A stretch of DNA of 32,379 nt from Leptospiraceae bacterium (lineage in GTDB: Bacteria > Spirochaetota > Leptospiria > Leptospirales > Leptospiraceae), in the NCBI GenBank assembly GCA_025360185.1, contig JANYCR010000606.1:1-32379 (forward strand), given 5' to 3'. The first letter of the stretch is position 1. Each line of letters starts with the position of its first letter. The translations under genes were made by a program, and so were the position numbers. Of this stretch, positions 6,521 to 13,461 are shown piece after piece. Below the pieces are notes generated by a model. That model did not search any database, was not told the DNA's origin, and was given only the letters and a program-made list of their open reading frames with translations.

Positions 6521-9500
6521 TAGACGGTTGCTTTTAGAATTTGCATGAGACGATTTGCCCCTGTATTATCAGGCTCAAGCTCTAAGACTAATTTTGTCAG
6601 TTCAATCGATGCAGCATTTTTTCCCATCAAGCGATTTACATCTGCGAGGTTTAGTAGGTTCAGTGTATGTTTAGGGTTAATTTCCTTTAGCTTCTCGCCG
6701 GCTTCCGTTGCCATATTATAATGACCCAATTTTTTTTCTGCCATGGATAGGTAATACCAGAATTCCTCGTAAGTCGGATCATCTTTGAGGTATTTGCGGA
6801 TTACCTCTACTGAAGAAATATAATCTCTTGCCTTAAAGGAAAGGAGACCATAGAGCTTATTGATCTTGGGATTATTTTGATTAGCCTCTGATCGGTTGTA
6901 GGTAATCTGGAGTAGCTGTCTGACTACTTCTTCCTTGTTATCGCGTAGTAATTTCTTACATTCACTGTATACACTGTCTAAATCATCATGGTCAATGTCT
7001 TTCGGTAGAATAATTCCTGGCTCATCTTGCGGGCTTGCATAGTGAACTGGAATTTCTTTATACCCGATTCGCAAAATAGAAAAGTCATCTATGAATTCAC
7101 CCGAGCGCTGCACTCCGTGATAAATTTCTTCTATATCAGCCCTTCCAGCAACTACATGCTTTAGAAATAAAGTATCATCCTCGTTAATCGTTCGCACTGG
7201 TTCTTCCGGCGTTAAATCAATATCATCCCTTCCGTCTGACGCAAGTATGATTACATCTCCCGGCTCTAGTTCAAATTTAAAAACTTGAAAAGGAATTTCG
7301 GAATCAAATCCTAGTTTACAAAGATTCAAATTGTTCTCGATAAATTCCGCCCGTCCATTTCTATACAGAACGGCATACGGGTGTTCTGCGTTAAAGTAAT
7401 ATACATCTCCGGTCTCATCATTGATAAGCATTACCGTGCAAGATATTACCATGGAGCCGTTGAAGGTTTTGAAGATGCGATGAATCTCGTAGTATACGTC
7501 CGTTAGCCACATTTCGGGCGGCTTGTCGACTACCCAGTCTTTTGCTGCCGAGCGTGACATAATGGAGTTCATTGCCACACCCATCACGATAGATCCGCCC
7601 GCGCCCTGCATAGATTTTCCCATCGCATCTGCATTCATCGCCATTGTATAACGGGTGAATTTTAATTTGTTGCCAAATCGTAAGTTACCCGTGACACATA
7701 TATCGCCGCCTATGTCTACAGATTTACCCTTGAATTCGAAATGTTTTTTCTGTTTAATTAAAAACTCTGTCTTTGTAAATTCAGACTTATTCGCATTCAT
7801 GAAAAGTGGCTTGGTGAGAAGAGAAGTTAAAAAATAATCTCCATCCTGTTGCACTTTCAACTTTTGCACTTCGTCCATTTTTTCTTGGACTTCTTTTGTT
7901 CGCTCGTTTACTTTATCCTCTAGATTATCTGCATAGTGTTGTAACTCAAAACGCGCATATTTAATTGAAATCACCATCGAGTTAAATGAGTCTGAAAGAA
8001 AACCAATTTCATCATTTACCTTAATAGGAACTTCTACTTCTAAATCTCCATGGTTTACTTTTTCCAGCGCATGAACTAAATCCCAGAGAGGTGTGATTAA
8101 ACTTCCTCGAAAGAATAACGGGTATATGCCGATGACAATGCAGACAACGATAATCAAAATAAATTGTTGGTTAGAAGAAGTAGTATGCATGTACTGTCTA
8201 TAGCCTAAGTAAGAGTAGCCGACTTCACTGACTACTTGCGTATACACTTCGTAATGCGTGTATGCAACGTAATGTTTTTGGTTTCCATATTCATCTAAAC
8301 TTCTTCGAAAATGCCTTGTATTTGCAGGCTGAAAGAATCGAAAATATTTATTAATCTCGCGACGCAGGTTTGCAGAGTCAATTGCTCTTCCATTCCACTG
8401 GCAACTGGAAAAATTTTTTTCTATAGCGATTCTAAAATTTTTAAGACTACTAGAACTTAGATATTTTGTAATAGCAGGACAGAAATTTTTTGAATCCAAT
8501 TGGCTAATTTTATTAGAATGAATAAAACTAAATTTGTGAAGTCCATCTAGAAATGGGAAAATAGTTTCCTTTAAGTCTGTATCGCTCACATCTTTATTGG
8601 TTACTAAGTATTCGCCGATACTATTTTTAAAGCCTTCGAAATAAGGATGAGTATTAAACAAATACTCATTTAATGCAGAACGGAAATTAGATTCCGGCAA
8701 ATTCTTAATATCCTCATAGATGACAGTATTTCGAAAATCTACTTCTACGAGCGGCAAATCGAGTGAAGTCGAACTAGGATAGTCTTTTTTTTGAATTTCT
8801 AATTCATCGAGTGAGAGTTGAATGAAATACTTTGTATCTTTTGATTTATCCCCGCCTTCTAGAATGCGAGACATGTTTTCTAATCGAAGGGTATCATAAT
8901 CTACATCTTTGTCTTTCATGGAATAAAAACTAGAAGCTTGCAGGATAATTAAAAGGGTAACTAGTGTTAGCCCTACGATCTTTACCATGAAAGTTGTTCT
9001 ATCCTTGGTAGAATTTACATATACAATTGAAATTATAAAAAACCCAATGACTAAGAATAGAGTTAGCGAAATTAAATAGGCAGATCTGTCCATCGCTCCG
9101 TCACGGCTCATGATATTTGTGATATTGGGAGTGAGCGCAGCGATAATCATTGCTAGTAGAATTTTCAAAAGAACCCAGCGCTCTTTTGTTTTAGTGATGT
9201 AAACCTTCCAAGCGCCTATAAGTAAAAAAGAAATAATAGAATAGATTGCAATTAAAGCTGCAAGCATTCGACTAATTGGCTCTGCATCGAAATCCCAGTA
9301 ATGACCGGTAAAATGAAATTTTCTATCAGCATTCCAAGTACCCGCAATAAAAATAATATCAACAACGATTGCCACAGCCCACATCCCTTTTAGAACGCGA
9401 GCGGAAACTTTTGGATTTGTGTCTCTCGGGTATTTAAAAAAGAATTGTCCAAAATGTAAAAGTGCAGGTAAAATAAATCCACCTGTGAGCCAGCGGTGAT

Positions 9501-9720
9501 AAGCAGCGATTGGATGATAACAAAAAGCCGCAGAGAAATATCCAGTGTTAAAAAAGGCGAGGAATAAAAAACCAATGCCGAGGTGAAATGTGCTGTCAGA
9601 CTTATTCGGAAGAGTCAGAAAAAAATAGGCTAATGCAAACGTGAATATCGTTACAAGTAAAGTCCCGAACGAAAAAAAGTTAAAGAGTATGTATTTAGTA
9701 TACGGTTCCAAGAACTCCAT
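6520..9720 (-). CDS. Multi-pass sensor with HAMP, SpoIIE (PP2C) phosphatase and TPR domains
   Basis: Domain order (about 1066 residues): seven or eight membrane segments in the first ~265 residues, an extracytoplasmic sensor region of ~255 residues, another membrane segment (FILIIVVCIVIGIYPLFF, ~520-537), HAMP (~540-590), a short coiled coil, a SpoIIE/PP2C phosphatase (~665-890), and a TPR region (~925-1066). Phosphatase metal residues are visible in SVDIGGD (~667-673), LASDG (~827-830) and FIDDFSIL (~876-883). SpoIIE phosphatases dephosphorylate anti-sigma-factor antagonists, so this is probably a membrane receptor acting through a partner-switching pathway. Such proteins are abundant in Leptospira. 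The ATG at 9718-9720 is preferred over the TTG at 9723 because GAGGGG lies 5 bases before the ATG and only 2 before the TTG. The gene downstream is coupled by overlap. Confidence 0.92.
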   Translation of the reverse strand: MEFLEPYTKYILFNFFSFGTLLVTIFTFALAYFFLTLPNKSDSTFHLGIGFLFLAFFNTGYFSAAFCYHPIAAYHRWLTGGFILPALLHFGQFFFKYPRDTNPKVSARVLKGMWAVAIVVDIIFIAGTWNADRKFHFTGHYWDFDAEPISRMLAALIAIYSIISFLLIGAWKVYITKTKERWVLLKILLAMIIAALTPNITNIMSRDGAMDRSAYLISLTLFLVIGFFIISIVYVNSTKDRTTFMVKIVGLTLVTLLIILQASSFYSMKDKDVDYDTLRLENMSRILEGGDKSKDTKYFIQLSLDELEIQKKDYPSSTSLDLPLVEVDFRNTVIYEDIKNLPESNFRSALNEYLFNTHPYFEGFKNSIGEYLVTNKDVSDTDLKETIFPFLDGLHKFSFIHSNKISQLDSKNFCPAITKYLSSSSLKNFRIAIEKNFSSCQWNGRAIDSANLRREINKYFRFFQPANTRHFRRSLDEYGNQKHYVAYTHYEVYTQVVSEVGYSYLGYRQYMHTTSSNQQFILIIVVCIVIGIYPLFFRGSLITPLWDLVHALEKVNHGDLEVEVPIKVNDEIGFLSDSFNSMVISIKYARFELQHYADNLEDKVNERTKEVQEKMDEVQKLKVQQDGDYFLTSLLTKPLFMNANKSEFTKTEFLIKQKKHFEFKGKSVDIGGDICVTGNLRFGNKLKFTRYTMAMNADAMGKSMQGAGGSIVMGVAMNSIMSRSAAKDWVVDKPPEMWLTDVYYEIHRIFKTFNGSMVISCTVMLINDETGDVYYFNAEHPYAVLYRNGRAEFIENNLNLCKLGFDSEIPFQVFKFELEPGDVIILASDGRDDIDLTPEEPVRTINEDDTLFLKHVVAGRADIEEIYHGVQRSGEFIDDFSILRIGYKEIPVHYASPQDEPGIILPKDIDHDDLDSVYSECKKLLRDNKEEVVRQLLQITYNRSEANQNNPKINKLYGLLSFKARDYISSVEVIRKYLKDDPTYEEFWYYLSMAEKKLGHYNMATEAGEKLKEINPKHTLNLLNLADVNRLMGKNAASIELTKLVLELEPDNTGANRLMQILKATV

Positions 9721-9877
9721 CAAATCCCCTCATGTATGTAGGCTAATGAATTTCCTATTGTGAAAACAATCTTTTTTTATATTTTCGTCATCGGAATTTT
9801 ACACCTAACGTTGGGTCCACTGCCATGGGCTTAGAGCTTTGAATTTTGACAATAAGTTTGAAAGCCTTTTTCATTTA

Positions 9878-9920
9878 GCAACTAAAAAATAGTTGCAATT
9901 ATTCTAATCAAGGTTATAGT
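9878..9920 (+). promoter_or_regulatory. hicAB promoter with overlapping palindrome
   Basis: A perfect inverted repeat, GCAACTA-AAAAA-TAGTTGC, spans 9878-9896. Its right arm overlaps a -35-like TTGCAA (9893-9898), which lies 16 bases before a -10-like TATAGT (9915-9920). A palindrome over the -35 box is what one expects of an autoregulating toxin-antitoxin operator, here probably bound by HicB through its ribbon-helix-helix domain. The -10 box ends only 6 bases before the GTG start of hicA. Confidence 0.6.
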
Positions 9921-9926
9921 GTCTAT

Positions 9927-10187
9927 GTGAGTAAATTTGGTAAGTTACTACAAAGATTACAAAAGAAGCCTAAAGATTTTTCTTACGAAGAGTTGGTTAA
10001 ATTACTGGGTGGTTTTGGTTATAGCGAATTAAAGATTGGAAAAACTTCTGGCTCAAGAGTAGCTTTTATGAATGAGAACACAAGACATATCATTCGCTTG
10101 CATAAACCTCATCCGCTGAAAATTTTAAAAGCTTATCAAATTGATTTAATATTAGAAGAACTTAAAAGCAAAGGATACCTATCATGA
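9927..10187 (+). CDS. hicA: HicA-family mRNA interferase toxin
   Basis: An 86-residue HicA-like protein with the dsRNA-binding-like alpha-beta-beta-beta-alpha layout: KLLQRLQ helix, FSYEELVKLLGGFGY, then SGSRVAFMNENTRHIIRLHK (41-60), PHP and a last helix. His54 and His59 are candidates for the catalytic histidine of the family. HicA cleaves mRNA and halts translation until neutralised by HicB. The start is a GTG at 9927; no ATG is available before residue 48. There is no Shine-Dalgarno at a normal distance (AAGG ends 13-14 bases upstream), and the predicted -10 box is so close that the mRNA may begin at or near the GTG. The stop overlaps the hicB ATG by 4 bases. Confidence 0.88.
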   Translation: MSKFGKLLQRLQKKPKDFSYEELVKLLGGFGYSELKIGKTSGSRVAFMNENTRHIIRLHKPHPLKILKAYQIDLILEELKSKGYLS

Positions 10188-10543
10188 AAGACTATATGAC
10201 TTATAAAGATTTTATTGGATCAGTGCATTATAATTCTGGGGATGAAGTATTCTATGGCAAGATAGAGGAAATTGATGATCTAGTTACCTTTGAAGGAAAA
10301 TCTGTGAGCGAATTAAAAAAATCTTTTCAGGAAGGCGTTGATGATTATATTTTAATTTGCCAAAAAACCAAGAAGCCTATGCTTAAATCTTTCAAGGGAA
10401 GTTTTAATGTTAGAATCAATCCAGAACTTCACCGTAAAGCCTATCGACAATCTATCATGAAAGGCATGTCTTTGAATCAATTAGTCCAGACTGCGATTGA
10501 AAAAGAACTTGCAGAATTTCACAATGCAAAGGCTACAGCTTAG
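10184..10543 (+). CDS. hicB: HicB-family antitoxin
   Basis: A 119-residue antitoxin. The N-terminal ~65 residues form the partially degraded RNase H-like HicB fold (FIGSVHYNSGDEVFYGKIEE and the FQEGVDDYILIC region). The C-terminal part, SFNVRINPELHRKAYRQSIM (73-92) followed by SLNQLVQTAIEKEL, is a ribbon-helix-helix DNA-binding domain. HicB binds and blocks HicA and represses the operon, presumably at the palindrome 9878-9896. It overlaps hicA by 4 bases. The NAD-kinase-like gene starts 7 bases after its stop, so that gene may be carried on the hicAB transcript. Confidence 0.92.
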   Translation: MKDYMTYKDFIGSVHYNSGDEVFYGKIEEIDDLVTFEGKSVSELKKSFQEGVDDYILICQKTKKPMLKSFKGSFNVRINPELHRKAYRQSIMKGMSLNQLVQTAIEKELAEFHNAKATA

Positions 10544-10549
10544 GCTTGA

Positions 10550-11476
10550 ATGGAAATTGAAAAGATAATACTTGTTATCCGTGCAACCCGTTTGCAGGAA
10601 AGCGTGCAACGCTTTAGTTCAAAAGCGCAGGCAAAATTCTTTGTGCAGTCGAGAGGGCAGTCGTTTGATGACTATGAAGCAGAGGACTCTAATTACCAGT
10701 ATGCGCGTGACCAAGTGGCACATGCAATTCCCTCTGATATAAAACTCCAAGTAATTGATAGAAGTTTTCTTCCTAATTTTGTTTTTGGTCCAAAAGATAT
10801 TGTGATGACTCTCGGGCAAGACGGGCTTGTTGTCAATACTGCAAAATATTTAAACGGGCAGCCTATCATCGCAGTTAATCCAGACCCGGAAAGGTTCGAT
10901 GGAATTTTACTTCCATTTCAAATTCCAACTCTTCCGCAAGCAGTAAATTCCTTATTAAAAGGAAGTCCTCGCATTCGAAATATTACAATGGGTAAAGTAG
11001 AATTAAACGACGGACAATCCCTATTTGCCTTCAATGATTTTTTTATTGGCGCAAAGTCGCATACTAGCGCTCGCTATACAATTAAATTCCAGGGTAGACA
11101 AGAACGGCATAGTTCAAGCGGTGTTGTAATTTCTACTCCAGCAGGTTCAACGGGTTGGCTTAGTTCTTTATTTAACATGGCAAAAGGAATCGCCGGGTTT
11201 CAAGGAGACAAATCAGAATTAGGCGGAATGCGACTCGACTGGGATGAAAGGAGGCTAATCTTTATTGTCCGCGAACCATTTCGCAGTAAATGGAGCAGTG
11301 CTGATTTGGTTGCTGGTGAAATTTCCGAGCAAAATAAAATTATCCTCGAAAGTCATATGCCCGAAGCAGGTGTGATTTTTTCTGATGGAATGGAATCTGA
11401 CTTTTTAGAATTTAACTCTGGAACTACTGCAAGTATTGGTCTTGCAGAGAAGATGACGAGACTTGTTGTGGTTTAG
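10550..11476 (+). CDS. NAD(+)/NADH-kinase-like protein
   Basis: A 308-residue protein of the diacylglycerol/NAD kinase superfamily. The glycine-rich phosphate loop is VMTLGQDGLVVNTA (85-98), so the usual GGDG is GQDG here. FNDFFIG (161-167) corresponds to the conserved NE/ND motif, and STPAGSTGW (195-203) to the TPTGSTAY motif that contacts NAD. Family members phosphorylate NAD to NADP with ATP or polyphosphate. The substitution and the divergent N-terminus place it among the atypical members, sometimes labelled predicted sugar kinases, so the substrate is uncertain. It begins 7 bases after hicB and has no clear ribosome-binding site of its own. It converges on the HNH gene, with a hairpin just after its stop. 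Confidence 0.75.
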   Translation: MEIEKIILVIRATRLQESVQRFSSKAQAKFFVQSRGQSFDDYEAEDSNYQYARDQVAHAIPSDIKLQVIDRSFLPNFVFGPKDIVMTLGQDGLVVNTAKYLNGQPIIAVNPDPERFDGILLPFQIPTLPQAVNSLLKGSPRIRNITMGKVELNDGQSLFAFNDFFIGAKSHTSARYTIKFQGRQERHSSSGVVISTPAGSTGWLSSLFNMAKGIAGFQGDKSELGGMRLDWDERRLIFIVREPFRSKWSSADLVAGEISEQNKIILESHMPEAGVIFSDGMESDFLEFNSGTTASIGLAEKMTRLVVV

Positions 11477-11497
11477 GGAAAAGATTTATTGACGGTA

Positions 11498-12079
11498 TTA
11501 AATCAGTTGAGTTAAATCTATATTTAACTCAACTTCTAGCGCTGTAATAAAACTAAGTTCTTCTTTATATCGCTTAAAAAAATCTAGTATCTCTTCCTTG
11601 GAATAGTTTGATACTAAATTCTTAATTCTATGAATATGCCTTGCCCGTTCTGTGTAGAGCCTATTGTCATTTAATCCTAAAAAGTCTATAAACTCTTTAG
11701 CTTCTATATCATTGAGATCTACTTCTTGATAAATTCCATTAGAATAAACAATGCGTTTTTTTAATTCGTCTTCCGATTGAAAAAATAGATTCTGAAAAAA
11801 AGAAGCGTTTGGATATTTTTCATCTTGCTTGTATAAGTTTGCTGCGCGAACTACAGCATAATAGTTATAATAATCATCTTGGTATTTTATTTTGGAGTTG
11901 AAATGTTCTACTTCAGGAGAATCTAAGGGCTTTAAGTACTTTTCAGTATAGGCACAAAAATTTTTCTGTTCTGAAATTAATTCATTTAGCAGCTTTTTAT
12001 TATTAGCCGATCTATTTTCTTGGTAGGTCAAGTTTTGCGATAAAACATTAGATTTTGAATTTTTATTTAAAAATTTCAT
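11498..12079 (-). CDS. ptuB: HNH-type nuclease of a Septu-like defence pair
   Basis: A 193-residue HNH-family protein. FCAYTEKYL (41-49), EVEHFNSK (56-63, with His59) and YYNYYAVVRAANLYK (70-84, with Asn74/Asn81 and Lys84) follow the order of the CxYC...EHF.PK...W.N....CN..K pattern in the TIGR02646-like HNH group used by PtuB and retron-linked nucleases. The second zinc-ribbon cysteines are missing: CAYT replaces CxYC, and VVRAAN replaces CxxCN. Catalytic His59 and the Asn are kept, so it may still cut DNA. The ATG overlaps the stop of the ATPase gene (ATGA). In Septu the ATPase holds the nuclease until infection is sensed; the same role is inferred. The last codons form a perfect hairpin (see 11506-11533). 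Confidence 0.75.
   Translation of the reverse strand: MKFLNKNSKSNVLSQNLTYQENRSANNKKLLNELISEQKNFCAYTEKYLKPLDSPEVEHFNSKIKYQDDYYNYYAVVRAANLYKQDEKYPNASFFQNLFFQSEDELKKRIVYSNGIYQEVDLNDIEAKEFIDFLGLNDNRLYTERARHIHRIKNLVSNYSKEEILDFFKRYKEELSFITALEVELNIDLTQLI
11506..11533. terminator. Perfect 12-bp hairpin between convergent genes
   Basis: GTTGAGTTAAAT (11506-11517), loop CTAT, then ATTTAACTCAAC (11522-11533): a perfect inverted repeat. It lies inside the last codons of the HNH gene and 29 bases after the stop of the convergent NAD-kinase-like gene. There is no strong T-run on either side, so intrinsic termination is uncertain. It could act as an mRNA 3' stabiliser or a two-way stop. Confidence 0.5.
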
Positions 12080-13452
12080 GCGGCATCGAAATTGTAATCG
12101 CTTCCTATACGATTCATTTCTGAAATTATTTTTTCTTTATCTTCTTTAGAAATTGCATGTCTTAGTTTTTTCTTTAACTCAACGTAATGCTCCCACATTG
12201 CAAGCCCCTCTTTTCCCATGAGATTCTTTAATTCGAAGTCATTAGTTAAAATATCATTTGGATCATCGCCTACTGGTGATTTGCCTTTTCTTGAAGTTAC
12301 ATGAGCATTTTCGTTCCATTCTAAAATAATTCTTTCATACGGCTCAAATTGAGCGGCTATAATCGGGTTATGCGTGCTAACAAACACTTGCGTATTGTTT
12401 TCGCCATTTTTATCTTTGATAATTTCTAAAAAAGTTTCCATCCAATCAAATAAGAAATCAGGATAGAGGCTATTTTCAGGCTCATCTAACAATAAAAATC
12501 CTCTTTTTACCTCACGGTTAAAATATAACGAATAGATATGCCCGATTCTAAAAATATAATTTCGTATTCCAGTACTTAGCGCATTATAGGGGATTGTTTT
12601 TTTTGTAGACTTATTAATGATGTATGCTTTCAGATTGTCTGTTAGCTGTACCGGATTACTCGCATTAGCTACATCAAATTCTAAACCTGCACGATTTAGA
12701 ATTTTATTCCATATCTCAGAAAGTTTATCTAGTATCTTAGGATTTAATTTATCAAATTCTTCTTTGACAGCCCTTACAGTTTTATTTTGATTTTCTTCTC
12801 GACTTTCATATTCTCTAAAATCATTTTCTCTTTTTTTAATTAGATAAATTAAGAGTGTCCAGAATTCAGTGATTTTTTCATTTGAGATAATATGCGTTAA
12901 ACGAAAATCTTTATTATAAGTCAGAGCATCATTCAGACTCGTCATGGGCACGTCTTGTATGCCTAAATAGCCGTTATGCGAACTTTCTGCGGGAGAAAAA
13001 ATATTTAGATCAGAAGAGTTAGGATTGAATTGGAATTCATTGAATTTATTTTTCTCTTCTTGATTTAATAAGTATTTCGAGTATTTCTTAAGTTCAAGCT
13101 GACCATCTTTTTGATCAGCAAAAAGTTTTATATCCTCTAACCATTCCCTATTTTCCTTTTCAATATCTGAATGATAAATAAGAACTTCTTTAGAAATTGA
13201 TGTGTTTAAGGCTATCGTATAAAAAAAACTATCCTGCATCTTTACTTTTACTAATAAAAAATGGTACGGTCTATAACTCCCAATGTTAAGGATTATTAAA
13301 TTTAAGATTCTTAATATAGTCGACTTACCTGTTCCATTTCTACCAATGAAACAGATTTTATCTAATGGCTCTCCTGTATTTGGATTTGTAAAATCTAATT
13401 CGAGATCTTCAAATTGTTGAAACCCTTTTATATAGACTTTACAAATCTTCAT
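12076..13452 (-). CDS. ptuA: Septu-like ATPase (PtuA type)
   Basis: A 458-residue ABC/AAA ATPase. Walker A GRNGTGKST is at 37-45, the signature-like ALSTGIRNY at 291-299, Walker B GFLLLDEPENSLYP at 318-331 and the switch histidine in STHNP (359-363). A long insertion between Walker A and the signature (about 60-280) includes predicted coiled helices. The tail GDDPNDILTNDF (395-406) is the conserved C-terminal motif of PtuA-like ATPases; it and the following helices probably dock the nuclease. PtuA/PtuB systems defend against phages. The gene begins 9 bases behind the GH31 gene without a clear ribosome-binding site, so it may be expressed by read-through. An overlapping ATGA couples it to the HNH gene. 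Other ATPase-HNH pairs, such as those near retrons, share this architecture; no reverse transcriptase is present here. Confidence 0.8.
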   Translation of the reverse strand: MKICKVYIKGFQQFEDLELDFTNPNTGEPLDKICFIGRNGTGKSTILRILNLIILNIGSYRPYHFLLVKVKMQDSFFYTIALNTSISKEVLIYHSDIEKENREWLEDIKLFADQKDGQLELKKYSKYLLNQEEKNKFNEFQFNPNSSDLNIFSPAESSHNGYLGIQDVPMTSLNDALTYNKDFRLTHIISNEKITEFWTLLIYLIKKRENDFREYESREENQNKTVRAVKEEFDKLNPKILDKLSEIWNKILNRAGLEFDVANASNPVQLTDNLKAYIINKSTKKTIPYNALSTGIRNYIFRIGHIYSLYFNREVKRGFLLLDEPENSLYPDFLFDWMETFLEIIKDKNGENNTQVFVSTHNPIIAAQFEPYERIILEWNENAHVTSRKGKSPVGDDPNDILTNDFELKNLMGKEGLAMWEHYVELKKKLRHAISKEDKEKIISEMNRIGSDYNFDAA

Positions 13453-13461
13453 TGGATAATC

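Noticed and set aside
9803-9816. ACCTAACGTTGGGT, matching RYYYAAC plus GTTRRRY integron site cores
   Set aside because: The two cores are directly adjacent, without the spaced L boxes and hairpin of an attC site, and gene orientations around it are mixed. It is probably a chance palindrome.
12076-13452. Retron-associated ATPase/HNH effector
   Set aside because: No reverse transcriptase or msr/msd-like structure is visible near the pair.
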